Below are positions 36,034-48,255 of a DNA stretch of 64,000 nucleotides, piece by piece. The stretch is from Sabethes cyaneus (taxonomy: Eukaryota; Arthropoda; Insecta; Diptera; Culicidae). The position numbers were made by a program, and so were the translations under genes. The stretch is from contig NC_071355.1 of the NCBI RefSeq assembly GCF_943734655.1, forward strand, positions 57,969,449 through 58,033,448. Reading direction: 5' to 3'. Numbering within the stretch: the stretch's first letter is position 1; each line of letters opens with the position of its first letter. The notes under the pieces were generated by a model. That model saw only the letters and a program-made list of their open reading frames with translations, was not told where the DNA came from and ran no database searches.

Positions 36034-36329
36034 TAATACGTGTTTTGGCCGAATAAAGCATCATCACCGTCGCACATAGGAGTATTTGACCCGAAATGTT
36101 GGTCAAAAGTATTGTTAATCATTTTTATTAGAGTAAACAAGCGGTAATGAGTGAAAACTAGTTCTATGAAGTAATTTTTTATGGAATTATGTTCGTATCT
36201 ACCTAGTAGTGTAGCACAACTTTTCTGATATTGCTTTTACAACTGAAGTTGAAGAATGGTATGATAGAGAGGTAAGATAGAGAGAGAGTTGAGAGGGAGA
36301 GAGGTGAGAAAGATAGGTGTGTATTAGAG

Positions 36330-36562
36330 AGAGAGGTGAGAAAGAGAGGTGTGTTGAGAAAGAGAGGTGTGTTGAGAAAGAGAGGTGTGTGGAGAAAGAG
36401 AGGTGTGTGGAGAAAGAGAGGTGTGTGGAGAAAGAGAGGTGTGTGGAGAAAGAGAGGTGTGTGGAGAAAGAGAGGTGTGTGGAGAAAGAGAGGTGTGTGG
36501 AGAAAGAGAGGTGTGTGGAGAAAGAGAGGTGTGTGGAGAAAGAGAGGTGTGTGGAGAAAGAG
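36330..36562. repeat. 18-bp minisatellite
   Basis: About 13 tandem units of AGAGAGGTGTGTGGAGAA, the first ones with T for G (TGTTGAG). The overlapping open frames in this region are by-products. Confidence 0.95.
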
Positions 36563-36897
<335 letters not shown>

Positions 36898-36914
36898 GTG
36901 TATGTGTGTGTGTC

Positions 36915-36954
<40 letters not shown>

Positions 36955-37412
36955 GAGATCTTAAACACTTTCCTTCGTTTTCCTGCGCATGCTTCTCTCT
37001 CGATCCATTATTGAATCCCTTCGATGGGTGACCCTCCGGAAATTATCACAGGAAAACCTAATCCAGATCCAGCATGTACTTATTCTTCTTACAAAACAGG
37101 CATTTTGACTGATAATACGCTTATCGAATGAATTGCGTATTGAAGAGACTCAAAGCATGCGCAAATTTGATAGAAATTAAAGAAATTTGGCGAATTTTTC
37201 CTTTAATACCTAAAATTTATTGTTCAATTACTTTATAGAGCATTTCTCTGATATCTCACAAGCACAATGATATAAAATTTCCGTTTCAAAAAATATTAAA
37301 AAGAACAGAGAGAGAGAGCTAACACATACATAGTCTCATTTCTCTCTGAGCTGGTTTGTTGTTGAGTATAGGGGCCTCGAAAAAAATCCAAAATTTTAGT
37401 TGTCACCCGTTA

Positions 37413-40400
37413 ACATTAAGCTTTTCGGCGTTGTAATGCACAGCACAGTTTAACAATTCAAAATAACATATCATTAGTAGGTACTTAAAACTAAGAAAAG
37501 GTTTTTTATACTCTTGTGAAAATCCATGTCACGAAATGGAAATCTGAAACAAATAAAAATTGATTTTTCGTTTAGTGTTTTGGAAGCGCAATCTAACGAA
37601 AATTTTTTGCGTTGGTGAATAAACATGACATTAGCAGACCTGTAGAACACTCCGCTAACTGTTGACTTCCCTACGCCCTAAGCAAAACACGTACAAGTCA
37701 GCAATCCATGTTTCATCAAACTTGAACCCGATGTCTTAGTTGTTAAGACACCGCAAGAAAAATTCCAGCTGCATACACCACCGGAACTTTTTCGGTTCAC
37801 TGCATAATGCACAGAAAAATAGCACCGACAAAGTTGTTGAAAGTCTCTCTAACGCACTGGGAACGTGCTTGGCTTGGGGTTTCGTCGGTCGCTCAGCTCT
37901 AAGTTTCGAAGCCTTTTTACTGTTTAATGTCGGCTTTTGTGTTGAAAGGAAGTTGAAAACAGAAGAAACGAAACGACAAAACTACTAAGTTTTGAATTTG
38001 TCTGAACCGGACCGATTGGCTTCTGTAACCGTTCTTACTACAGGTCGGAATTGATTATCTGGGTGAAAAAAATTTAAATGAGTGTTTTGGAATGCGTTTA
38101 CGTCAGAAACGTGTTTATGATTGTAAAAAATAAATTTTTGGAACGTGATGTTCCACTTTTTTCGGTCATATATTATGCCACGAGTGTAAATATATCCGGC
38201 GCTACGGTAAGTCAAATGTCTCAATTACTCACTAAACTAACAGAAAACTAGTGCTGGAAGCTTTAGAAGATTTAATTACTCGAAATATTTGCACGGAAGT
38301 CTCACGGAAGTGTTTCCAACTCACCGAACCGGATCGCCTGTTTTCAACTCGTTCCCTTCAGCAGTTTGAATGCTGTTTCAGCTCCGGTCCCCGGGATAGG
38401 GGCTAAGAATGATGACTGCCATCAATTGTATCGGATGACAGCTATCGTTCAACGTGAAATAATCACAAGAGGATTGCCCAGTCGAGGCAATGGAGCAGAC
38501 TGGCATGCCATGCACTTGGCTTGCATCTTAGCTGGTTGGGTCCCAAACGGTTTCGTCTATATCGTTTCAATACGTAGAGAGTCGGTTAACGGACTCTATG
38601 TTAACATTTAGTTTTTCCTGCAAAGCTTCAAGGCGTATCTAGAGTTGGTTTTACAAAGCGCATGTGATTTATTTTGTTTTTCTCTCAGGATTGTTCAGCT
38701 GTTGTGAGTGCACAGAATGTTGTTATTGGATGATTCCACGATTCTGTTGACATTTTCTCATACTTTATTTAACCCTCATGTGAAGGATAGGGAAAAGCAA
38801 TGAAAAAATAGGCTGTTTTCATTTAATAGATCGGAATGTTGAGATATGTATCGCCTGGTAGCGATATGTGTAAAGCTAAATGTTTTTATAATTCATATAA
38901 TTCATCATTTTCAAAAATGCTTGGATCCCAAAATTTAACAGAATTGTTGATGGCTATAACTCAGCGTAATTCTTAATAAAAGAAAGTTCTGTAACTTGAT
39001 GCAACAGTTTTCCATTTTCACTCAGATATTAAAAGTTTTATTTGTTTTATTTTAAATTATTTTTCTAATGTAATACCTTACCGGAGCACAAAATATAATT
39101 AAATGTCTCAAGCGTCAACGACAAAACTACATTGAGAAATGTATTCTTTCTGTTTGTTCAACTTTTCTATTCCCAACAAGATTGTATTGCCCGTAACAAG
39201 TTTGCAGGAATTGAGGTTCACTGCATACATCCGATCTAAGGCTAGGACTTTTTCCGTTATCCTCGACGGTCTATTTTATTTTATGTCCATCGGATAGCTT
39301 TCCGAGTGCTGGCTTATTGCTATCGCTACAAAATGGCAGCAAACAGCAACTACCACATCGCACACAAACACTCGCCAGAATTCCCACATCAGTGGCAATG
39401 TTTCTGTTCTTTGTTTTTTTTTTGCTCTCCGGTGAAAATCTCCACGACTGTGTTCAACCCGGAAGGCACGCAAAGTCAGCAGCAACATCCATGTCCAAAC
39501 AATTCATGTCACACTTTACCTGGTCGTTCCCGTTCGGTTCACCCTTAACGAATGTAGCCTTCGGTTGAATCATTCCGTGTTTTATTTATACGCTATCATC
39601 GCATTTCCGGTCATCTGACTATACATATATATAGTCCTTGCCTCTCTTATGATAACATGTTCCGAGTCCCCCGTCGACCGTGACATCAGCCGGTCTGTTG
39701 TTGCGATGCTGCCCGTCGGAACCAAACAGTCGGAGTCGGTCATATTGATGGAAGTCAATTCTTCCATTCAATTTTATGGACAAAAGTCACTTCCTCCCCC
39801 GGCCCTCTGGTGGTTCTCGTCACAGCGTGCCCCTCGTATATTTAACATATATAAGGATGTGATTGGGATAAGTATGACCCAAGGGATGTCTCCCGGGAAA
39901 GGCTATGTTGTCCGAAATAGCCAAGCTGACGCGAGAAAGTTTTCTGCTTCTTTGCTTGCCTGTTTGTCAAACTGAGCTGTACCAGAGATGCATGTGTTTC
40001 CGATTGGGTGACTCATTCGTATTTCGTTGTTGTCATCCTACGGGACACTACTATCCATCGGAATCACGTTTATCGGCAACAATTCGTCAAGTTTTTGATT
40101 ATGCAATCCAAGTGCAAGCCCCATTAAACTGCAGTTTCAAAGACTACTTAAACTAGCCACAACAGTTCGAGGAGGAAGGGGCGACAACCAGTCGCCAGTC
40201 ACACAGCTCGGATGCTTCCATCGCTGTTGTAGCGCTGGCTTTTGTCTCATGGGATAAGACAGGACTCTCGATGTATCGTTTCCCCATTGGGGTTTTGTGC
40301 CAGTGACATAATGGCAAATGATTTTTTATTTTACTGTTCCTATATCGTTCAACTTATTCCGTCCCATGCAGCGTGTGTCGGATTGAATGCCATAAAATTT

Positions 40401-41770
40401 AAAAATCGTAAACATTGACTCGAAATGATTATGTATAGAAACATTATTTTAAGTTGATTTCAGTATTGAACTACTGTATTAAGTTTTATTTGGCCTGACA
40501 CATACAATTTGAAACAATTTGAAAATATATCCGGTAAAAAGAAAAATATTTTCGATATAAGCTTATCAAAAAAATAAACTTGAAAAACCCCGATAAGACA
40601 TCTAGAGATTGAGCGGACACCGACATCGCTTCCTTTAGTCCTGTTTCCAGAAAAATCTAACTTTGGTTATCAAAATGTCGGAGTTCTCCCTTTTGATTAT
40701 TCTACCATTCCTGATTCTAACTTGCAAGACTCTGTCTTTCGCAGTGGTTGATCTTAAACTTGGACCGCTATTGAGTTAAAAGTAGAAACAGGAAAACAGC
40801 TTAATTAGCTGTTTTAATTTCTACCATAATCCCGCGAAAGTTTGGCTGATAGACAAATAGAACGACCGACTCGCGGTTGTTCGCTTGTCGTTCACTGATT
40901 CTCAAACACAGAAGGCAATTAGTACTGTTTGTCACATTTCACACCGTTGCGTTGCGTTGCGTTGTTGGCAGGCATAGATCTAATCTGTCTGTTGTTTACA
41001 CACCCCCTGATAAGGACGTTATTTTTCCGCGCCAAGCCCTGCTAGGGTTGTGGCAATAGCTTTCCGATCCACCACCGCCCCACACCACCCCACCACCACT
41101 TGTGGTGCGGTGTCGCATCCGATTTCCATTAGGAAAAGTTATCAAATTAATCAAAGAGAGCGTAACCCCGGGAATTCATTGCTTTCATTTGCACGGCAGA
41201 TTGAACGAGTTATGTGGCGAAATTAATCTTGCTGCTATGGTGAATAAAAAAACGCACAGCAGCGGGAAAAACAGAAGCCAAACTTGGCGCCATAAATTTG
41301 AACCTGGCGTGCCACATAAGCGCGTAAACATAAGGTAAGTGCTCAAAAAACCAGTCTATAGAGGTTACTTTACATGTTTTTTCGAAGCCTTTTCAGCTGT
41401 GCTAAATTTTATTTAATGTCAAATTAAAACTAATTAACTGACAATTATCGAGCTTGGCGAGAATTTTGAAAATTTGGTATAAACTAGATTTACCAGATTT
41501 CCTCATTGAATTGGGAATTCTACTAGGATGCACAAAAACAATGTTCTCTTTTGTTTGTTAACCTTTGTACTAATAAACAACAAGCAATAATCTGAAAAAA
41601 AATATTTTTGTCTTTCGATTTTAAAAGAACAGGATACCAAACAAACCGCCGCTTTCCAAGAGACGGCGCTGTTCTAGTGGAAGTTAAATAAATATTTCTC
41701 ACTTATCTATGCCTACCAACGAAAAAACGAACATCAATAATTGTTTATCGTAATAGGTGATCATTATTTG
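37413..41770. other. No gene recognised; low-repeat DNA
   Basis: Contains a GC-richer stretch about 39240-40150 with AGCAGCAAC-type words and overlapping short frames, a GCGTT tandem near 40946-40962, and otherwise AT-rich sequence. None of the frames has a motif or a convincing splice structure. It may be intronic or regulatory DNA of a gene outside the window. Confidence 0.4.
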
Positions 41771-41773
41771 TTG

Positions 41774-42720
41774 TTAGAAATCGCAAGTCGTTCCGACCTG
41801 GTCGAGCCAACTCGCACGTTGGGCCCCTCTGTTCTTGGTAGCGACGGGGTTGTTGAAGAGAACTATTTTCATCGCACTGTCGTCCGGCATCCTTACGACG
41901 TGTCCGGCCCACCGTAGCCTACCGACTAACCTACAGCTAGGCTCGTTCGATTGTATCGTATGCTGCTTTGAAATCAATAAAGATGTGATGCATGGGCACG
42001 TTGTGCTCTTAACATTTCTGCTAGATCTAACGGGTGGTAAAAATCTGGTCCGTAATTTCGCGAGCCCCCAAGAAGCCCGCCTGGTAATTTCTTACGACAG
42101 CCTGTGCTATCGGTGACAGCCGGCATAACAGGATCTGGGAGAGTACCTTGTAGGCGGCGTTTACCAGTCATGTCGCGATAGTTGCAGCAGTCGAGCCAAT
42201 CAGCCTTTTTGTAGATTGGATAAACCACTCGTTCCATCCATTCCTGCGGTAGATTCTCCTCCTCCCAAATCTTGAAAATAACCCAGTGTAGAACCGTTGC
42301 CAGTGGTTAATAGAATGGTTTTACAGCTCTGCCTTTTTGGTCTTCAGCAACCCGATTTCTCATTTGAGTTCTTGGAGATCATGTGTTAGGACATTACTAT
42401 CTTCCTCTCCTAAGTTAACTTCCGTTCTACCTCCTTCTGCAACTTCGCCTTTGAGGTGTTCATCGAAGACCTACTTCAACATTCTCGTGAAACCTATTTT
42501 AATTCTTCACGATCTCTATCCTCCTTTTGGCGCTTTTTACTCCTCAAGATCGTGGCCAAATGGTTCCCTGCTCGTCGGTATTCCGCCAAGTTCTTCCTAG
42601 TGACAATGCTGCGATCATTTTTCATAGCCATTTTTTCTCTTCCATCGCTTATTGGTATTCCTCATCAAACCATTAATTTCGTATACTCTAGGGTAATAAT
42701 TTGTTACCAACGTCCAAATT
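41774..42720 (-). pseudogene. RTE (JAM1-like) LINE relic, internally deleted
   Basis: Minus strand, from high to low coordinates: linker fragments (EDREELKxV-type), a broken PIYKKADWLDCCNYRDM block (intact copy: PIYKKGDRLDCYNYR), an IDFKAAYDTI-like stretch, then a jump to LRWAGHVVRMPDDSAMKIVL, FNNPVATKNRGAQRASWLDQ. The LRWAGHVVRM block is the C-terminal signature of the family. The catalytic FADD part between them is deleted. Sequence is close to 52688-54850. Confidence 0.85.
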
Positions 42721-42738
42721 TTAGGTAATTCAACTACG

Positions 42739-42954
42739 CGGTGCAAAATGCCACAGCTGCAGTATAATGTGCCCCACGCAGGAAAAAAGTGCACCAGAAG
42801 GCCGAAGCTAGGTTTATTCTATATTATAATACGATAGTTTGAAAACAACGGAAATAGTTTTACTTTCTACAAAATAGAGTTGGTCTATCACTGGTAGAAA
42901 TACTCAAATTACCGCATTGGGCATATTATACTGCAGGTGGGGCATTTTGCCCCG
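42739..42954. mobile_element. TIR element (MITE), 216 bp
   Basis: Left CGGTGCAAAATGCCACAGC and right (reversed) CGGGGCAAAATGCCCCACC are followed on both sides by TGCAGTATAATRTGCCC. Arms are about 38 bp. No clear target duplication, no frame. Confidence 0.72.
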
Positions 42955-43139
42955 CGCAAACGAGAAACACAACATTTAGGTGCTTTTATTAAATAATAAT
43001 GATTCCTCGCATATTTATTCCACAATACTAAATGAAATAAACAATTGCAATTAGTTTTCAGCTCAAATGCCAACATATACTCGTAATTGTAACGTTAATT
43101 TGGGGAAGTATAACAGAGATATAACCATTTATTCGGGCT

Positions 43140-43730
43140 GCTACCGAATAGCCGAATTTGTGTAATGGCCGAATCACGAATGGCTGAAATCCAAACGCCC
43201 GAATTCCAAACAACAGTTACAAATCCAACAAATCCAGTCCAACAACAACAAGGCTAAATCACGAAAGGCCGAATCGCGAAAGGCCGAATCACGAATGGCC
43301 GAAATAACAAATGGCATAATATATCTAACGGCCGAATCACAAAAGGCTGAAACACGAATGACCGAACGTCATATTTGGCCGAAAATAAGCATGGCCTTCA
43401 GCCTGCACAAATGTTGGGTATATCCTTACTCCTCGATGCCGCTCGTTGGTTTTATTCTTAGGGGGGGGGGGTATACGGGGTGCGATCACCAAACAAAAGT
43501 TTGTTAGAGCAAAAACATAACATCAAAAAAACTGGCATCTCTTCCTCGCGCCTATGCAAATGACAATTAACAGAAGCGGGCTGGTACCGAATGACCGAAT
43601 TAACATAAATGACCGAATCCCAACCACAGTCACAGAAGGCCAAATCACGAAAAGCCGAATCTCGAAAGGCCGAATCATGAATGGCCAAATCACGAAAGGC
43701 CGAATTTTCCCGGAATGCCTAAATCAACAA
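43140..43730. repeat. Degenerate GGCCGAATCACGAAT arrays
   Basis: Two blocks (about 43145-43400 and 43590-43715) of a 15-16-bp motif GGCCGAATCACGAAT in one orientation, with variants ending AAAGGC or AATGGC. Between them lie ACAAATGTTGGGTATAT, a G run at 43461-43471 and GGGGTGCGATCACC. The same core sequence appears reversed near 44390-44420. The motif also occurs at 12500-12600. Part of the Foldback-like family. Confidence 0.8.
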
Positions 43731-44005
43731 ATTTTTTATTACTAATTTTGTGAGACGGTACACGTTTTGAATAATTTTTTTCATCTATTTCTCTTCGCGA
43801 ATTTGAACCCTGATAAACCATTAAATTTTTCCCCACTATTGCCTTTTGTTCCACTCACAGCTCGGTGATGATCAGCGTCATTAATAGGTGAAGGAAAAAA
43901 GCTTTTCGTAATATTCTGTACCTTAGTTTCAGAAAAACAAGACATACTCTGCGTCTTATTTTTTATTTTGGTAGATATAGTATAGTTGATTGAGAGTTGT
44001 TTCAG

Positions 44006-44576
44006 ATTACCTACGAATGGCCGAAACACAAATGGCCGAAACAACAAATGGCATAATATATCTAATGGCCGAATCAAGAACGGCCGAATCACAAATGGCC
44101 GAATCACGAATGGCTGAATCACAAAAGGCTGAAAGACAAATGGCCGAACGTCATATTCGACCGAAAATGATTTACGTTTATTATAGGGTGCGAGGCCTAT
44201 TTATCGTGTCAGTAGCAAATGTTTCCTAGATGATGCAAGACCAGACGGCCGCAGGCCACGAGTGTGCGTCGGTGACCCGCCGTCGAAAGCGCAGCCCCCC
44301 TCCCCCCGCAGACACTATTTAGGTGCATGCATTTTCCTAGGTTTACTGACTAGTAGAAATTATCCCTCAGTTAAGTCCGAACGAGCGCAGCGAGTAACGA
44401 CAGCATATACCCAACATTGTGTGATTATTTTCGGCCGAGTATGACGTTCGGCTATTCGTGTTTCAGCCTTTTGTGATTTGGCCATTCGTAATACGGCCGT
44501 TTGTGATTCGGCCGTTCGTGATTCGGCCTTGTGTTTCGGCCATTCGTAGGTAATCCACAGAAGCAACAGCGCACCC
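44006..44576. mobile_element. Foldback-like element, motif-array arms
   Basis: Left arm GATTACCTACGAATGGCCG and right arm (reversed) GGATTACCTACGAATGGCCG each continue as tandem GGCCGAATCACRAA motifs, about 150 bp per arm. The core is GC-rich (CCCCCCTCCCCCCGC near 44297) and includes GGGTGCGAGGCC near 44186; GCGCACCC follows the right arm at about 44569-44576. No duplication was found, and the exact ends are unsure. Confidence 0.65.
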
Positions 44577-44779
44577 CTCCAGACAAAAGTTGACTGAGTG
44601 TACATTACATGTATAGGTGGGAAAAGGTGTATGCGAGCGAGGCAATAGTGATGCTTATTGAAGAACACCCACGGTTACCTAGGCAGTTTCACGCCAAATG
44701 AAGTTGAAGTTTATACTGAAGAATTGCGTATATACTCTTTTCAAACCTCTACAGTTTATTATTAACCTATCTATATTAA

Positions 44780-45820
44780 CATTTTTCGTATGCTGGGAAA
44801 GATCCTGTATTTGTCCTGTGCCCAAAAAAGAAAACCAAAACGATGGTGCTGGCTCGAAATTATTAGAGATCCTTACCGGTGGCCGTGTTGTACAGAGGTG
44901 TTGCGCAATCCATCTCAACTGATCTGCATGATTTTTTTCCTGGTCAATCGATTAGCACAAATCTGGTGGAGTTCAGCTCATTTTGTCTACAACATATGAA
45001 AGGTGAAGCACAAGTCGACACGGTGTAATCCGACATCAATGCTGCGTTCGATCGCGTTAACTACTTCATACTGCTAACTACACATTGCTTGAAATCCTTT
45101 CTTGGAAGCCACTGTCTTTCTGTGAACCTTGGGAACACTGAATCCGGAGTACCTCAGGCGTTCCTCGGGGCAGCAACTTCGGACCCGTGCTATTTTTGCT
45201 GTGTTACAACGATGTTTGCATGATACATCCTCTAAGATACAGAATCGTGTACGCTGATAAAAAGCTACCTTGCAGATGGCTCAGTTGCTGATTCTATCGA
45301 ATTACAAAAGCTGATCGACATGTTTGATGTTTGGTGTGTATGAAACCGACTCAGCATCAGCGTTGTCAAGTGCTCCGCAATCAGTTATAGCCGAAAGAAG
45401 GCTCCAAACCAATACAATTATTTCATAAAGAGCCATATTCAACGCGTAATGGTCGTCAAGGATCTTGGTGTTCTATTGGATACCGAACTTATATTCCAGG
45501 ACCACTACAGCAACATCATTTTCAAAGTAAACAAGAATTTGAGATTCAGAAGGAGAATTGCAAAAAGTTACGTCATCCATACTGCCTGAGAGCTTTGTAT
45601 TATGCACTTGTATGCTTGTCACTGGAAACGGCAACTGTTGTTTGGAGCCCTTGTACTGTCCTTTGGACTGCACGGATCAAATCAAAACAAAAAAGGTTCA
45701 TCAGGTACGCGTTCGGGATCTGCCCAGGACGGATGCAGTCAAACTTCCTCTATACAAACATAGGTGTAAGCTGCTGGGCATGGACACATTGGCAACGCAC
45801 CTAGTTCCTAAAGCTAAAGG
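44780..45820 (+). pseudogene. Jockey-like LINE relic
   Basis: Broken plus-strand frames give CWERSCICPVPKKENQNDG, GSKLLEILTGGRVV, VPRGSNFGPVLFLLCYND, YRIVYADKKL (from YADDLK), then HPYCLRALYYALVCLSLETA and KRFIRYAFGICPGR. These follow the RT order seen in 25845-27640. The second catalytic aspartate is lost, and there are many stops and shifts. Confidence 0.78.
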
Positions 45821-45821
45821 G

Positions 45822-45965
45822 GACAATAGACGAGACATGTTGTGAGAATGGCGGACAACAACCCCGTAAAACTGGTGTTCGTCTCGAATCCGGATGGTAC
45901 CAGACGCAGAGGTGTGCAATGTAACGTCACTGATTAGATCAAGTGGAGCAAGACCTGGAAAGTGT
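45822..45965 (+). pseudogene. RTE LINE 3' fragment
   Basis: Translation NRRDMLVRMADNNPVKLVF, then SNPDGTRRRGVQC and IKWSKTWK resembles the C-terminal block LGHVLRMPDDSPVRKVF, DPDGTRRRGAQRAR, DQVKQDLE of RTE elements. About 48 codons with one stop. It directly adjoins the Jockey-like relic. Confidence 0.65.
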
Positions 45966-46169
45966 AGTATATTCAAGAAATTGGAGACTGACAGCCACGG
46001 ACCGAATTTGTTGGCGGAACATTATCATGCTGGTGAAAACCTAAAGGACGTCGCACCAGGATAAGTAAGTAATCGGTGAAGGACATCCAAGAGTCCAACC
46101 GTAACCGTAAAAGTTGACACTCCTGCAAGTGAGTGACCAGAAATAGTGTTATCCCATAAAATTCACGTT

Positions 46170-46800
46170 TATTTGCAAGATTACGTAGCATTTAGCTATA
46201 CTGGGGTAGAGCTGGTTATAGGAGTACCATTCACACAATCATCGAGATATTTTTGGAGTTCAACACAGTCTGCTATGGATTGCATTACAACAAATAGTTT
46301 GAGGTCATCCGCCTATAGTAGACTGCATCCTAGCGGGATGATCGCTTAAAAATGTAGAGAATAGCAGCGGTCCGAGATTGCTTCCTTGAGGAAGTACCTG
46401 ATGTGCTGACGAAGTTATATGATTCATTATTTCCGATATTCACAGTGAGAGGACGCTTAGACAGGCATGAGCAAACTTCGCCACTAGAATGGAATAATCG
46501 TTTTGGTTAAATGCAGCCTCAATATCTGTAAAGATGGTATTTACTTGAGCGTCGTTTTCCATACGGTTTGAGGTAAACTGAGCCAAATTAGTAGTTTTCG
46601 ATCTATCTGGGAACAAGCTATGTTGATCGGTGGATATAGGTATAGAATTTTGCTTCGTGTAACATAACGTTCACTATTAATATTTCAAGGTAGCGCACTG
46701 AGAAGTTATACTTCGGCAGTTTGCAATATTCCGCTTATTGGCCTTTTTGAAGACCAGAAACATCACACTTTTTTGCCAACTTGCTGGGAACATACTTTCG
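46170..46800 (-). pseudogene. Jockey-like LINE relic, minus strand
   Basis: On the minus strand scattered pieces correspond to the RT region before the catalytic box: a SSGTSSRKQSRTAAIL frame equivalent of VPQGSNLGPLLF in a shifted frame, plus STDQHSLFPDRSKTTNLAQF-type sequence around 46560-46640. Nucleotide similarity to the reverse of 26930-27560 is visible. Heavily decayed. Confidence 0.55.
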
Positions 46801-47083
46801 CGATAACGATTTATTGAAAATTATTCTTAACGGAGAGCAGCATCTTTTTCAAACTCCTGCAAACGAAGCAAAAAGAGTTTGTTGCAATACGTTGATTAGT
46901 TTGCTAGAAAAAGGTACATAAAATTTGAAAATCGTATTTTTACAGGACCGCCATTTTCTTACATCGAGTTTGTTCCGCGGTGCTGATGTGTATGATCGTT
47001 TTTCATCCACTTTCCGTGGTGTGATTATCGCAAAATTTGTATCAAAATTCGCGGAAAATTCTATAGAATCGAAACCTGAAATA

Positions 47084-48253
47084 AAGGGTGTCTCGCATCA
47101 AATTGCACCACCGAAGAAACGCTGTAGAAAATTACCCATTGGGTATTTTCTCTTGAAAATTTGGGTAGAAGCTTAGAATATATTGTTTACACTGTACTTT
47201 TATTGCGGTCAATTTTTCGAAAATTGGAAAAAATGGCGTCATCCGAAAAGCAACGTCACGAATTTATTTTGCGCAAGCACCTGGAAAATCCTTAACTCTC
47301 TCATCGGGTCATCGGGAAACAACTCGGAATCGTGCAGTCAACGGTGAGTCGTGTGATTAAACGTTACTGAGAAACTCTAAGCATCGAACGGAAGGCGAAA
47401 TGCGGTCAGAATGGATGTTCTATTAGTGATCAAGATCGCAAGCGTTGCATGGAAGCGTTTAGGCGGAATCCCAATGCTTCGGTTAGGGATTTGCCCAAAA
47501 AGTTGAATCTGTCCAAGTCTTTCGTTCAGAGCGCCAAAGACCGGGACCGGGACTGCATACGTACAAAGTGCATAAGGCTCCAAATTGTGACGAACGGCCA
47601 AATACGATGTAATGGGTCCGGAAACTGTACATCGAGATGCTGACGAAGCCTCATTGTCTCATCATGGATGATTACGTCAAGCTGCCGAGAAATACATGAT
47701 TTGGCAGTGATCTGCTCATGTGGCAAACGGAGTGCGCCTTTCATGACTACCGGGACGGCAAACGGGCAGAGCTACATCAAGGAGTGTCTACAGAAGCGTC
47801 TGCTTTTTCTGTTGAAGCAACACGAGGATCCTACGGTCTTTTGGCCGGAACTAGCTTCGTTCCACTATTCCATGGATGCCATTCCATGGATTTCGTAGCT
47901 AAGGACATGAAGCCCCCAAACGCACCGAACTAAGGCCCATCGAAAAATACTGAGCTATTATGAACCAAGCACTACGGAAGTATCCTAAGGAGTTAAAATC
48001 TGAGGAAGACTTGAAGAAAAAGTGGATTTCCGTGCAGAAGAAACTGCAGCCAAATGATGTACAGAACCTTATGAGTGGAGTTGAGCGTAAGGTACGAGCA
48101 TGCGGTTATGGTATTGAAGTTAACTGAAATTAATATGCCAAAAGTTTGCTAATGGGTCATATTTTATTGTCTGAAAGTTTGGAAAGGATCGGCAAACTAG
48201 CTAATGTTCTATAGCATTTCTTCCGTGGTGCAATTTGATGTGGGACACCCTTG
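47084..48253 (+). mobile_element. Tc1-type DD37E transposon, copy B
   Basis: Left end AAGGGTGTCTCGCATCAAAT and right end GCAATTTGATGTGGGACACC pair as in copy A and are next to TA (47082-47083 and about 48254-48255). About 1.17 kb. It keeps the helix-turn-helix region that copy A has lost. Flanking DNA is unrelated to that of copy A. Confidence 0.9.
47233..48127 (+). pseudogene. DD37E transposase pseudogene, copy B
   Basis: Opens MASSEKQRHEFILRKHLENP, then a stop; in the same frame VIGKQLGIVQSTVSRVIKRY is a helix-turn-helix motif, a second stop follows, and DRKRCMEAFRRNPNASVRDL is the second DNA-binding half. The frame shifts near RTKCIR. The catalytic core is KECLQKRLLFLLKQHEDPTV, FWPELASFHYS (aspartate of the family replaced by glutamate), and the third residue lies in a PIEKYW equivalent near 47935-47950. 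C-terminus ALRKYPKELKSEEDLKKKW. Frameshifts and stops make it dead. Confidence 0.85.
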
Positions 48254-48255
48254 TA

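Noticed and set aside
43140..44562. CRISPR-like look of regularly spaced GGCCGAATCACGAAT motifs
   Set aside because: Motifs are degenerate and nearly contiguous, with no unique spacers of constant length and no cas genes; the DNA is eukaryotic. They form arms of Foldback-like elements.
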